DNA of 61,618 bases from Noviherbaspirillum aerium (GCF_008929045.1 NZ_VFAH01000032.1:1-61618); one strand, 5' to 3'; shown: positions 8,736-18,216, counted from the first letter of the stretch. Numbers and translations are program-made. Notes: a model not told the origin generated them from the sequence alone.

Positions 8736-11195
8736 TCAAGTGCGCCGTTGCGCATAATGGCTGTGCTGGCGGAAATAGTCGAGCGTGCTGTTCCATGCCT
8801 TGTCGGCAGCGGTTTTCAATTGCTCGCCGCCTTTCCCGGTCGGAAAAGAGTCGATGAATTGCTTGTAATCGGAGACGAATGTCTTCGGGTCTGCGCCGGG
8901 CATTCCCAGGCCGAGCCCGAGCTTCCGGTCAAGCTGATTACCGACCCAGAGCGCCTCGTGCATGGAATGGCCGCCGTCATAGTTGATGAACATCATGGTT
9001 CCCAGCATGGCATCCTTGGCATCGATATCGATACCGCGTTTTTTGAACGCATCCACCATGTGCATGATGATGTTGGTGGTGCCGGAGATGCCGCTCGCAT
9101 ATGCGATGCCATGCTGGAGCGCCTGCTTCACTTCCGGAGTCGCATTGCTTAGGTCGGGCCTGTTCCGGTCTGCGGGATGCATGACGGCTTCCATCCATCT
9201 TCCCTTGACGATGGCGGGTTGATGGTGCATGGTGATGTCCGCCTTTCGGATCATGCGGTTGGGATTGGCGGCGGTTTCGGTAATACGGGCGGCCGCCCTG
9301 TTCACCACGCCCCCGTACATGCGGTTTGCGCCGCTCATCCATTCAACCGCGTAGCCATTGCGATTTTGCATGCAGACGGAAAGCTTGATTGCCGCGTAGG
9401 GAATGGCGATGCAGTCGATCCCGGTGTGCATCGGCGCCTGCAGGAATGCTTTCAGGGCGATGAGGGCTTCCCTGGGCGTCGGCGCGTTAATGAAACGTTC
9501 CAGCGCAGGCGACTGCGCCTGCCAGGCCCGTCGTTCCTGCCTCAGCATATTCTGCATGTCCAGCGCCGTTGCTTCCTGCGATGCCAGCGGCTGAGTATTC
9601 AGAACGCTCGCCAGTGTCGTACCCATCTTGCCCATGCAGGTCTTGACGTTTGCCGGCGGATTATGGACCAGTTCGGCCATCAATACCGATTCCATCGCGC
9701 GTCCATATATATTGTCGTGAAGCCGGGTCTGGTATGCCCCGGCCCTGGTCGGATCGGGAATGTCGGCTCGCAGGTTTCTTGCCAGCGCACTCAGATCGCG
9801 CAGCCCGGATTTCTGGAAATCCTTCTCCGCATGAGCGAGGAAATCCCTGGTTTCCTGAAAGGTCAGCCTATGCCGCAGGACACGGTCCTTTATCGACTCC
9901 GCGACCATGTTCAAACGCTCTCTCTGCTCCGGCGTCGCTGTCGATCGCGCCTGCCGTATCTCGGAGGCGAGGTGCGTCATGCATTCCATCGGCATCCGTC
10001 CCGCTTCACGGGCGGCCGCGGAAGCGCCCAGCTTTTTGCTGGCTTCGGCATGCACGGCTTCGCTCACTTCCTTCGTCATGTCGGCCAGTGCTTTCACGGT
10101 CATTCTGAAAAACGGGCGCTCCAGCCGTGCGATCGCCTGTCGAATATGCGCCTCTGCCGGCGTACCCTGCAGCCGATACTCGCTTATCGTATTGTTCAGC
10201 ATGCGCGCCACGGCCTGTTTTCCCTGCTTTTCTGCCTGCATTCTTTGACCAGGCGACATCTGCTGGCCCAGGTCGAGCCCCAAATTGATTTCCGTCTTGT
10301 TGTTAACTATGTTGATATTTTTTAATCCGGAGTAGGAATTGCCGGCGGCGGCTCCCAGGACAATGGCATCTCCCGCCTGATCAATATTGGATTTCGTGTT
10401 CCACCTGACCATGTCCAGAATGGTGGTCTTTTCGTTTACCTTTTGCGTCAGGACCGGCTGTCCGCCTACCCATTGATTGCGCTGCGCCGCAGGCCGCACC
10501 GCTGCCGTCTGCCATCGGGGTGTTGCTGGCATGTGCAAAGATTGCGGTGATGGACGATTTGTATTAGTCATCGGGAACGTGCCTGTCGGCCAATCCTGCA
10601 AAGTCCTTTGAAGGCGCCTCCCCTGCCGGAGAAGGTGAGGCAAGGTAGCAGGGCTTGACACCGACGAGGCTGGCCGCCAGTAGCTCGCGGGGCGTGCGGA
10701 AATCTGCTGGCTCGCCAGGAACGGCTGCGACCACGTCACGGCATGCTCCAATGCGGCAATCCCGAGTTGGCGCAGCGTCGGCAGTCCTGCCGGCCCATTC
10801 TGCCGCCAAGGCTGGCCGGGATGCGCGACATGCTGCTGAGTCGCCGAGGTCAGCCAGTCCTGCACCGCAGCGCGCGCCGTTGCGGCGAGCCCGGATTGGG
10901 ACCGCGCATTCAGCATCCATTGAAGCGGGTTATGCGGCATCGGAGGAAGAGAATTGGCATGCGCAAAACGGACTGCAGCCGGTGCCCCGTTCGGACCAGC
11001 AATCGGTCCGCCAGGTCGCATTGCCATGAAATGCATGGGTGCCGGCATCGACAGAGCTGGATGGTGGCCTCTCCATGGGCCAGGCAGTGGCAGCTGCGAA
11101 ATTCGCTGTGCTGTTTGGAGAAGGGATACACCAGTCCGAAGCATCGGATGAATATCCGCGATGCCTGACCATTGCTGCGTTCGTAAATTTACCAT
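8736..11195 (-). CDS. Putative type III secretion effector, unknown activity
   Basis: This 819-residue protein is of no family I can name. The start at 11195 is supported by GGAG six bases upstream. Residues 1 to about 250 are low in charge and rich in Pro, Gln, Ser and Ala, like effector secretion and chaperone-binding regions, then come Asn-rich and helical segments. The C-terminal 200 residues are more globular (GVVNRAAARITETAANPNRM; GIAYASGISGTTNIIMHMVD) and hold a His/Glu cluster, HSMHEALW at 743-750, that could be catalytic. No signal peptide or membrane segment is seen. A CesT-type chaperone is encoded divergently 273 bp away, which is the main reason for the effector call. Composition is slightly lower in GC than neighbours, in line with transfer. 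Confidence 0.55.
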   Translation of the reverse strand: MVNLRTQQWSGIADIHPMLRTGVSLLQTAQRISQLPLPGPWRGHHPALSMPAPMHFMAMRPGGPIAGPNGAPAAVRFAHANSLPPMPHNPLQWMLNARSQSGLAATARAAVQDWLTSATQQHVAHPGQPWRQNGPAGLPTLRQLGIAALEHAVTWSQPFLASQQISARPASYWRPASSVSSPATLPHLLRQGRRLQRTLQDWPTGTFPMTNTNRPSPQSLHMPATPRWQTAAVRPAAQRNQWVGGQPVLTQKVNEKTTILDMVRWNTKSNIDQAGDAIVLGAAAGNSYSGLKNINIVNNKTEINLGLDLGQQMSPGQRMQAEKQGKQAVARMLNNTISEYRLQGTPAEAHIRQAIARLERPFFRMTVKALADMTKEVSEAVHAEASKKLGASAAAREAGRMPMECMTHLASEIRQARSTATPEQRERLNMVAESIKDRVLRHRLTFQETRDFLAHAEKDFQKSGLRDLSALARNLRADIPDPTRAGAYQTRLHDNIYGRAMESVLMAELVHNPPANVKTCMGKMGTTLASVLNTQPLASQEATALDMQNMLRQERRAWQAQSPALERFINAPTPREALIALKAFLQAPMHTGIDCIAIPYAAIKLSVCMQNRNGYAVEWMSGANRMYGGVVNRAAARITETAANPNRMIRKADITMHHQPAIVKGRWMEAVMHPADRNRPDLSNATPEVKQALQHGIAYASGISGTTNIIMHMVDAFKKRGIDIDAKDAMLGTMMFINYDGGHSMHEALWVGNQLDRKLGLGLGMPGADPKTFVSDYKQFIDSFPTGKGGEQLKTAADKAWNSTLDYFRQHSHYAQRRT

Positions 11196-11468
11196 CCCAT
11201 GCTCCGCACACGCTTATCTGCCAATCGGCTCATTCCATTTCATCGCTCGGCATCATTTACTGAATACCCATGCCAGGAAGCCGTACCTTTATGCCCATCA
11301 CGTGAGTGTCATGAGACCGGGAATAGTTCGCTACGACTTGCCGTTCCTTGCCATGACGGGAACTGTCACCGTCGATTCTGAGAATTTTGCGGAACCGTTT
11401 CGCGCCCCCTATCACTCACCTTTATCCCGGACCGGAACATACGGCTTGCATTGGAAGGCAGAACTTCA

Positions 11469-11924
11469 GTGAATGATCGATTCAGACTGCTGATCGAGGG
11501 CTTTTGCGCACTTTGCGGCCTTCCCGACGCAAGCCGCGTCATGGAAGGCGGCGCCGTTGTTGTCAATGACGTCGTATTTTCATTGATTCATAACGACGCG
11601 ATTCATCCGGACATGGTGTTCATCTATTGTGATTTCGGCGATGTTCCCATCGGGCGGGAGGCAGAGGCATACCGAGCGCTGCTGGAAGCGAATCTCTATC
11701 TATACACGGGTATCGGTCCGGCTTTCACGGTATCGAATGAAACCGGACGCGTCTTGCTGGCACATCACTACTTTATGCATGACGGCCAGAACATGCCGAG
11801 CGAATTACGCGAAGTGCTGGTGGATTTGTCGACTAAAGCCCTCGCATGGCGGGCGGACCATTTCCTGATAAAAGATGGTCCCGGCAAAAGAACTCCGGCA
11901 CGTGCGCGGGTACCTTACAGATAG
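11469..11924 (+). CDS. CesT/Tir-type type III secretion chaperone
   Basis: This 151-residue acidic protein matches the class I secretion-chaperone pattern: an N-terminal helix (NDRFRLLIEGFCALCGLP), then beta strands (GGAVVVNDVVFSLIHND, MVFIYCDFGDVP), the helix EAYRALLEANLYL, the strand region TGIGPAFTVSNETGRVLL and a long C-terminal helix. Such chaperones bind the N-terminal part of one effector as dimers in the cytoplasm. I chose GTG 11469, 10 bases after GGAAGG; a TTG at 11451 is the alternative. The divergent 819-residue gene is the likely client. The family assignment is from pattern, not from a search. Confidence 0.7.
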   Translation: MNDRFRLLIEGFCALCGLPDASRVMEGGAVVVNDVVFSLIHNDAIHPDMVFIYCDFGDVPIGREAEAYRALLEANLYLYTGIGPAFTVSNETGRVLLAHHYFMHDGQNMPSELREVLVDLSTKALAWRADHFLIKDGPGKRTPARARVPYR

Positions 11925-12215
11925 CTCTCGCGCCGCGCGACGATCCCGGAACGCAACAACGATGAAGCACTACGGCGGCGGCACGCCAAAAATCAGCGCA
12001 GAAAAAGTAACGCCCCATCCGTGATCCCGGTCCGCCGGAGGCATGTGCCTGCCGGCTGTCGACCTGATCCGCTCGATAGGGCGTTGCGCCTGCCGCCATG
12101 CATATCGGTTGCATGTGCAGCAGATGACGGCATCATACCGGTGCCTGATGACCGTTAGATGACGTACGTCAACATTTTTGAGAATTTCTACATCTCCATC
12201 AAGTAGTCGATAAAG

Positions 12216-13646
12216 TCATTCTGTTCCATGCGTCGTCGCGGCTGCCATTTCGAAGGCCCGGTCGGCCGATACCACGCCGTGATAGAACAGGTTCAGTATG
12301 ACCGCCGTCAGCGTGCCAAGCACGATGCCGCTGTCGGTGACGGCATGCGCCCACGCCGGGAGGTGCTGGAAGAAGGACGGCGACAGAGTGGGAATCAGTC
12401 CCATGCCGACCGATACCGCGATCACGAACAAGGCATGCCGGTTCTTCTCGAAGTCGATCGTGCCGAGAATGCGGATGCCGGCGGCGGCTACCATGCCGAA
12501 CATGACGATGCCCGCGCCGCCGAGCACGAACTGCGGCACCGAGGCCACCACATGCGCGATTTTCGGAAACAGCGCAAGCGCGATCAGGATCACGCCGCCG
12601 GCGACAGCGACATAGCGCGAGCGCACGCCGGTAATGTTGACCAGGCCGACGTTCTGCGAGAACGAGGTATAGGGAAAGACATTGAACACGCCGCCGATCA
12701 CCGTGCCCAGGCCGTCGGCGCGCAAGCCGGCGGTCAGGCTTTGCGGCGTGATCTTCTTGCCGGTGATGTTGGCCAGCGCGAGGAACATGCCGGTCGATTC
12801 CACCAGCGTGATCAGCATCACGATGCACATGGTCGCGATCGCGCCGAGGTGAAAGGTCGGCATGCCGAAATGGAAGGGGGTGGTTACGGCGAACCAGCTG
12901 GCTTCTTCAAGGCCCTCGAAATGCATCTTGCCGAGCGCCAGCGACACCAGCGCGCCGACCACGATGCCCAGCAGCACGGCGATGTTGGCGATCAGGCCCT
13001 TGCCGAAGCGGCTCAGGCACAGCACCACCAGCAGCACCAGCGCGGCGATCGCCAATGCGGCCGGGTCGGCGTACGAAGGGTTGGGCGCCTGCATCTTGAC
13101 GCCATCGACCATCGTGCTGACGAAAGGCTGGCCGTTGGCCGCCCAGTTGATTGCCACGCCCATCAGCGATACGCCGATCAGCAGGATGACGGTGCCGGTG
13201 ACCAGCGGCGGAAACACGCCGAGCAGCCGGCCCATCAATGGCGCCACCAGGATGCCGAACAGCCCGGCCGCGATGGTCGCCCCGAAGATGGCCGGCAAGC
13301 CCATCGACGGATCGGTGCCGATGGCGATCATCGGTCCTACCGAGGCAAAGGTCACGCCCATCATCACCGGCATGCGGATGCCGAAGTGGCGGCTGCCCAG
13401 GGCCTGGATCAGGGTGGCAATGCCTGCCGCCAGCAGGTCGGCATTGATGAGGAAGGCGATATCCGCCTTCGACAGGCCGAGCGCGCCGCCCACGATGAGC
13501 GGCACCGCGACGGTGCCGGCATACATCACCAGTACATGCTGGAAGCCGAGCGTGCCCAGCTTGAACAAGGGGAATTTCTGCTCGACGAGGTCGGACTGGC
13601 CGGCCTGGCCGGTCTGGTCATGATGGGTCGGGGATGGTGCTGACAT
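12216..13646 (-). CDS. NCS2 purine permease (xanthine/uric acid:H+ symporter type)
   Basis: This 476-residue membrane protein has about 12-14 hydrophobic segments and the NCS2 signature FPYTSFSQNVGLVNITGVRSRYV, the ESTGMFLAL segment with its conserved Glu, and GIRMPVMMGVTFA. The family imports xanthine, uric acid or related purines with protons. The start at 13646 follows GGAGGAGAC; an open frame up to 13964 has no support. It stands alone. A xanthine-family Mo hydroxylase lies 8 kb away, but the intervening unrelated genes make a link doubtful. Confidence 0.87.
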   Translation of the reverse strand: MSAPSPTHHDQTGQAGQSDLVEQKFPLFKLGTLGFQHVLVMYAGTVAVPLIVGGALGLSKADIAFLINADLLAAGIATLIQALGSRHFGIRMPVMMGVTFASVGPMIAIGTDPSMGLPAIFGATIAAGLFGILVAPLMGRLLGVFPPLVTGTVILLIGVSLMGVAINWAANGQPFVSTMVDGVKMQAPNPSYADPAALAIAALVLLVVLCLSRFGKGLIANIAVLLGIVVGALVSLALGKMHFEGLEEASWFAVTTPFHFGMPTFHLGAIATMCIVMLITLVESTGMFLALANITGKKITPQSLTAGLRADGLGTVIGGVFNVFPYTSFSQNVGLVNITGVRSRYVAVAGGVILIALALFPKIAHVVASVPQFVLGGAGIVMFGMVAAAGIRILGTIDFEKNRHALFVIAVSVGMGLIPTLSPSFFQHLPAWAHAVTDSGIVLGTLTAVILNLFYHGVVSADRAFEMAAATTHGTE

Positions 13647-14006
13647 GCTTGTCTCCTCCAATGCGCGGATAAGCTTGGGTCCGGCATTGCTGCTTGTTGA
13701 TCGGTGCCCCAGGGCCTGTTCTCGCTTCGCACTCTCGAACGAAGTGTGAACAGGCCTTGAAGGCCGGGGTAAATGATTGTTTGCAGATTTTTGGAGGATG
13801 GTAGCCCGCGGCCGGCATGGCGATTTAGTCAACTGCCAATACCGGTTATAAGAATGGCTTGATAGTGAACGGCTGAATTGATGCGCCGCCGACCCTGCGT
13901 GGACCGGTCCTGTACCGGCACGGCCGCATGAACAGCGGCATGCGGCGGAATCGATATCCGGCAAAGCAGGCTATCCTAAGGTTTTTCAGCATTGACGGGA
14001 GCCGGC
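13647..14006. other. Intergenic region between permease and glutaredoxin-like gene
   Basis: No coding sequence is supported. It holds the leader of the minus-strand permease, with the palindrome at 13713-13756, and the start region of the plus-strand glutaredoxin-like gene. No clear promoter was identified. Confidence 0.4.
13713..13756. repeat. Imperfect palindrome in permease leader
   Basis: GGCCTGTTC at 13713-13721 pairs with GAACAGGCC at 13748-13756, and inside it CTTCG (13724-13728) pairs with CGAAG (13739-13743), with a 3-nt mismatch between the stems. On the minus strand it lies 67-110 bases before the permease start, so it could be a leader hairpin or a dispersed palindrome. Function is unknown. 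Confidence 0.55.
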
Positions 14007-14387
14007 ATGACTCGCAACATCCTTGACGAAGCGCATATCCATCCGGCCATCCGCGCCGCTATTTCCGGCAACCATGCCGACATCATCGGTGAAGTCAAAT
14101 CCGCCGTGGCGCTGCACGATATCGTGGTGGTCGGCATGGCGCAGAATCCGTTTCCGCGCAAGGCGCGCGCCTTGCTGAAAAGCGCCGGCCTGCAGCATGT
14201 CTACCTGGAATATGGAAGTTACCTGAGCGGCTGGCGCCGCCGCAACGCACTCAAGATGTGGACCGGCTGGCCGACCTTTCCGATGGTATTCGTCAAAGGC
14301 GTGCTGATCGGCGGCGCAAGCGAGCTGCAGAGGCTGATCGAAAGCGGGCAGTTGCCGGCGCTGCTCAATACTGCCCGGCAAGCCTGA
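14007..14387 (+). CDS. Glutaredoxin-like protein lacking the active-site cysteine
   Basis: This 126-residue protein aligns by pattern with monothiol glutaredoxins: the strand IVVVGM, the active-site turn, the helix RKARALLKSAGL, and the WPTFPMVFVKGVLIGGASEL block that binds glutathione around the cis-Pro. The usual C-P/G-F-S turn reads NPFP at 47-50, so Asn47 replaces the only catalytic Cys; no other Cys is present in the protein. It cannot act as a thiol oxidoreductase or ligate an Fe-S cluster in the normal way. The N-terminal 35 residues (THIHPAIRAA-like) form an extra helix. Start ATG 14007 is 30 bases downstream of an upstream stop and follows GGGAG. Confidence 0.7.
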   Translation: MTRNILDEAHIHPAIRAAISGNHADIIGEVKSAVALHDIVVVGMAQNPFPRKARALLKSAGLQHVYLEYGSYLSGWRRRNALKMWTGWPTFPMVFVKGVLIGGASELQRLIESGQLPALLNTARQA

Positions 14388-14407
14388 AGCCCGGATCCGG
14401 GCCTCCT

Positions 14408-15628
14408 TCAGCCGACAGTTTGCCTGGCCGGCCGCACCGGGCGTGCGGGCTGCGGCCTGTGCACTGGGAGCGGAGCCGCGGTTGCCGCGCCGGCTTCCAG
14501 TGCGATCAGCCTCTGCTCCCGCAGCGGCTTGGGCAAGGCCGCCAGCTCCCTCGCCGCGGCAAAGAATGCCGGCATGTCCGGCTGCTGCGCCATCAGGGCG
14601 CGAAAGCCCGGCGCCAGGCTATGGTAGGCGGCGATGGACGCCAGGTGCGCATTGGTCAGGCGCTGATTGAACCAGTTGTCATAGCCGGTATAGCCGCCCC
14701 AGCCAACCTTGAGCATGCCGAATTCATTCTTCAGTTCACTGAAGATTCTCGCCTTGCCGCTGCGCATGCTTGCCGCGCTTTCGCCGCTGGCATACAAGGC
14801 GTCGAGGCGGCTCCGGTAGCGCATGAGAAGATCGAGGTAATCCTTCTTTCGGGCCTGGTACGCGAAATAAGTCTTGCGCATGGTTTCGCTACCGTGCCGG
14901 GACAGCCAGCGCGCCACGCCTTCGGTCTCCACCGCGACGGCGAACGATTCATTGAACTGGGTATCGCCCTTTGCATACACCGCCTGGTGCGCGAGCTCAT
15001 GGAAGATCAGGCGCGCCAGGTTGATTTCCGGATAATGGATGAAGCTCGACAGCACGGGATCGCCGAACCAGCCCAGCGTCGAATAGGCCGGCACTTCGGA
15101 TACATGCACGTCATATCCCTCGTCCTGCAGGATCTTGGCGTAAGCGATGGCGTCATCCTTGTTGAAATAGCCGCGGTAGTTGACGCAGCCCGCCACCGGG
15201 AAGCACCACTCCACCGGCTGCAGGGAAAACTCCGTCGTCGCGAACACATTCCATGCGACGGCGGGCCGGCCGATATCGACATAATCCCGATAGCTGCCGT
15301 TATCCGGCAGGCCGAGTTCCCGCACGGCGAATTCGCGGATCTGCGTGACTTTCAGCAGTTTATGTTTCAGTTCTTCGGGGGTGTTCGGGTCGTGCAGCAG
15401 CGCATCGATCGGCCTTGCTGCCGCAATCAGCTTCAGATGTCCGGCGGCCGCCTGGAAATAGAAGGGCAGGGAACGCAGCACCGGCAGCAGCGTCAGCGCC
15501 AATGCCAGGACGATTGCCCATTTCGCCGGCCGGCTGATTTTCCCGGCAAAAGAGGAGAATGGAAAACGAAGGAGGGATGCCCGGGTCGCGTTGTCCGGGT
15601 CGTTCTCGCGCTGGAATGAACGCTTCAT
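14408..15628 (-). CDS. Membrane-anchored zinc aminopeptidase (PF10023-type)
   Basis: This 406-residue protein has one N-terminal membrane segment (WAIVLALALTLLPVL) and a periplasmic catalytic domain with HELAHQAVYAKGDTQFNESFA, the zinc site of the putative aminopeptidase family known from Burkholderiales and Pseudomonas. Other family blocks are YSTLGWFGDPVLSSF and ARPIDALL. The C-terminal 35 residues are Pro/Arg-rich and likely disordered. The gene is convergent with the glutaredoxin-like gene with 20 bases between stops. Family function is inferred from the zinc motif. Confidence 0.8.
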   Translation of the reverse strand: MKRSFQRENDPDNATRASLLRFPFSSFAGKISRPAKWAIVLALALTLLPVLRSLPFYFQAAAGHLKLIAAARPIDALLHDPNTPEELKHKLLKVTQIREFAVRELGLPDNGSYRDYVDIGRPAVAWNVFATTEFSLQPVEWCFPVAGCVNYRGYFNKDDAIAYAKILQDEGYDVHVSEVPAYSTLGWFGDPVLSSFIHYPEINLARLIFHELAHQAVYAKGDTQFNESFAVAVETEGVARWLSRHGSETMRKTYFAYQARKKDYLDLLMRYRSRLDALYASGESAASMRSGKARIFSELKNEFGMLKVGWGGYTGYDNWFNQRLTNAHLASIAAYHSLAPGFRALMAQQPDMPAFFAAARELAALPKPLREQRLIALEAGAATAAPLPVHRPQPARPVRPARQTVG

Positions 15629-15914
15629 GTCTCGTCGTGGCTCTGCTTGCGGCGGTTTCCGCGTCTGTGTGCTGCCGCGCGGTTCAAGGTCGAAGGGGGC
15701 AAGCGATAGACCCCGGCGCCGGACAATTAGTTTTTAAGTGAAATCACGTACCGCAGGTCGGCCGCACCCCCTTGCGTCAGATGCGGTTTTGCAAACTCGG
15801 GCTATCATTGTCACCTGCTTGCAAAATCCGCAATGAATCATGCATGCGTGCGCGCAAGGCATGCAGCCGATGCAAGCATGGCAACCGACACCAATAAGAA
15901 TGAAAGGCGAACTG

Positions 15915-17117
15915 ATGAACCGTAGGAATCAATCCGGGCTGCAAGGCGTGCGTCTTGCAGGCAACCTGACGCTTATCCTGTCCCTTGCCGCCGGATTTGC
16001 CGGATGCGCGGCGCGCGTTCCTCTCTATACGCCGGTTCCGCCGGCGCGGCCCGCAATTACGCCAGCGCCGGTTCCGGTGCCGCCGCCCCAGGTGCAGAAA
16101 GAAGAACCGGTAACCTATTCGGTTGATCTCGGCGCGCCGCGCGATGACGGCATCAGGCCGCTGCCCGATGCGCCGGTCGTGTCTCAGCAGGACATCGACC
16201 GCCTGCGGGGCTGGGTCGCCGACCATAACCGCCTGTATGACGTGGCCGGCAAGCTGATGATACGCAACGTCGAACTCTGCCCCAACAACGCCCGCCGCAT
16301 TCTCGGCTTTACCGCCAAGAACAGATTTTCCTATACCAGCCAGTTCGCCGATACCGCGGCGGCCGCGCTCGGACTCGATGATCGGCTGCAGGTAATCCAG
16401 GTGTTGCCGGGCAGCGGCGCGCAGAGCGCGGGACTTCAGCGCGGCGATATCCTGCTCGAATTCAACGGCCAGCCGGTGCCTTCCGGCCCGCAGGCCGAGC
16501 GCGAGGCATCGGTGCTGATCATTTCGGAAACGCGCGGCAAGCAGCAGGTCAGGCTGGGCGTGGACCGCCAGGGCCAGGCGGCGGCGCTGGACGTGCCGCT
16601 GACCGAGGCTTGCGCGTTCGGCATCGAACTCGGCGATTCGGAAGAGATCGGCAGCTACGCGGACGGTTACCGGGTGATGGTGACCCGCGGCATGCTGGCT
16701 TTCGTCAGCTCGGAAACCGAACTGGCGTATGTGATGGCCGGCGAATTCGCGCGCAATCTGCTGGCCGCAGGCGACCGCAATGCCGCCGCCTCGCTGATCG
16801 ACCAGTACCGTTTCCTGAAAACCGGCACGGCGGCCAGTGCCGCCCCGATCCAGATCAAGCCCTATGCCGCCGCCGTGGACGTACAGGCCGACCGCCTGGC
16901 GCTGTACATGCTGGCACGCAGCGGCTACGACATCCGGGCTTATGGTCCTTTCTGGGAGCGCATGGCACAGGCTGCTTCCGCCGTGCCCGCCGCCCAGTTG
17001 CCGGTCAATAGCTACGCGGTGTTGCATCCCGGGTTCCGGGAGCGCCTGCAGGCGATTCCGCGGATGGTTTCCACCATCGAGCAGAAGCGGGCGAGGAACG
17101 AGCCGCTGCTGCCGTAA
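15915..17117 (+). CDS. M48-like/PDZ lipoprotein with lost zinc ligands
   Basis: This 400-residue protein begins with a lipoprotein signal ending GFAG-C31, a Pro-rich linker (45-70) and a domain like M48 metalloproteases with an inserted PDZ module (IQVLPGSGAQSAGLQRGDIL). Where M48 enzymes have HExxH, the sequence ELAYVMAGEFARNLL has Gly276 and Arg280 in place of both histidines; Glu277 remains. The third ligand region, normally ExxAD, reads DVQAD (322-326). It is therefore probably inactive and may act as a binding or scaffold protein in the periplasm. ATG 15915 follows AAGGCGAA; upstream ATGs lack a signal-peptide advantage. Confidence 0.68.
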   Translation: MNRRNQSGLQGVRLAGNLTLILSLAAGFAGCAARVPLYTPVPPARPAITPAPVPVPPPQVQKEEPVTYSVDLGAPRDDGIRPLPDAPVVSQQDIDRLRGWVADHNRLYDVAGKLMIRNVELCPNNARRILGFTAKNRFSYTSQFADTAAAALGLDDRLQVIQVLPGSGAQSAGLQRGDILLEFNGQPVPSGPQAEREASVLIISETRGKQQVRLGVDRQGQAAALDVPLTEACAFGIELGDSEEIGSYADGYRVMVTRGMLAFVSSETELAYVMAGEFARNLLAAGDRNAAASLIDQYRFLKTGTAASAAPIQIKPYAAAVDVQADRLALYMLARSGYDIRAYGPFWERMAQAASAVPAAQLPVNSYAVLHPGFRERLQAIPRMVSTIEQKRARNEPLLP

Positions 17118-17133
17118 AGGCTCAAGGAGCGGT

Positions 17134-18216
17134 CTACGCCGCTTCGCGGTGATCGTCCGCCTTGCCTTGCTCGTTGCTGGAATTCTTGAGCATCGGCGTG
17201 CTCGGCAGGTTGCGCAGCCACCAGAACAGCACGGCCATCATGAACGGGCCGATGAACAGGCCAAGCACGCCGAGCGTGGAGACGCCGCCGAGGAGGCCGA
17301 ACAGCACCGCGAGGAAGGGCAGTTCCACCCGGCTGCCGATCAGTTTCGGCCGTACGAACTTGTCCACCAGGAACAGCTCGAACGCACCCCAGCAGAACAG
17401 GCCGAGCGCCGCCGTCGCCTGCCCCTTGCCGAGCAGAAGCAGCGACACCAGCGTGAACGACAGCGGCGCGCCGCCGGGAATCAGGGCCATGTATCCGGTG
17501 ATCACGCCCAGCAGCGCCGGGAAAGGCGCGCCGGCGATGTAATAGGCCACGCCGAGCACCACGCCTTCGAGCAGCGCAACCGAACACAAGCCGAGCGCCG
17601 TGCCGCGCACCGAAAGCGGAAACAGCCGTGCCAGCGCCGGATAGTGGGCTGGCAGCAGGCGCATGCCGGCGCTGTCGACATAGTGGCGCACCGCATTGCC
17701 ATGCAGGTAAAGGATGAACAATGTCAGCAGCGCCAGGAACATGTAGAGCGCATTGGCCAGCAGGGTGGAACCGACGGCACTGGCCGCAGCCGACAATTGC
17801 GGCACCATGCCGCCCACGGTGGAGCGGATCAGCGCCTCCAGGCTGCCCGGCGTTTCCAGGTGCTTGCCCCACCATTCGACCGCATGGGTGCCGATCACCG
17901 GCAACTGCGATATCCATCCGGGTACCGGAATGCCGGCGGTATTTTGTCTTCCGATGAAGCGTTCGACCGCGGCCAGTTCGCCGCTCAAGGCGTTGAGAAC
18001 GAACAGCGAGGGACCGGCGAACAGCAGGATGAGGCCTCCGAGCAACGCGGTGGCGCTGGCGGCCCGAGTCCAGCCGCGCCGCAGCAAGGCCTCGTGCAAA
18101 GGCCAGGTAATCACTGCAAGCAAGCCCGCCCATGCCAGCGAGGCAAGGAAGTGTTTCAGCATCAGGGCAAGCGCGACGATAAAGAGCAGCGGAAGGATCA
18201 GCGGAAGATAAGACAT
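17134..18216 (-). CDS. AI-2E/PerM family membrane transporter
   Basis: This 360-residue protein has about eight membrane segments and the family pattern: paired N-terminal helices, a soluble middle segment (VERFIGRQNTAGIPVPGW), then LLEGVVLGVAYYIAGAPFPALLG, GYMALIPGGAPL and the C-terminal LPFLAVLFGLLGGVSTLGVLGLFIGP. Family members include YdiK, TqsA and PerM, linked to export or sodium/proton exchange; substrate is not predictable. It is convergent with the M48-like lipoprotein gene with a 16-base gap. Confidence 0.85.
   Translation of the reverse strand: MSYLPLILPLLFIVALALMLKHFLASLAWAGLLAVITWPLHEALLRRGWTRAASATALLGGLILLFAGPSLFVLNALSGELAAVERFIGRQNTAGIPVPGWISQLPVIGTHAVEWWGKHLETPGSLEALIRSTVGGMVPQLSAAASAVGSTLLANALYMFLALLTLFILYLHGNAVRHYVDSAGMRLLPAHYPALARLFPLSVRGTALGLCSVALLEGVVLGVAYYIAGAPFPALLGVITGYMALIPGGAPLSFTLVSLLLLGKGQATAALGLFCWGAFELFLVDKFVRPKLIGSRVELPFLAVLFGLLGGVSTLGVLGLFIGPFMMAVLFWWLRNLPSTPMLKNSSNEQGKADDHREAA

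Noticed and set aside
11196-11468. hrp-type promoter between effector and chaperone genes
   Set aside because: I looked for TTCG-N16-TTCG and related boxes; only one-sided matches were found, so no promoter was called.
12228-13643. 471-residue plus-strand frame
   Set aside because: Opposite the NCS2 permease; rich in His, Gln and Arg, with no signal or domain.
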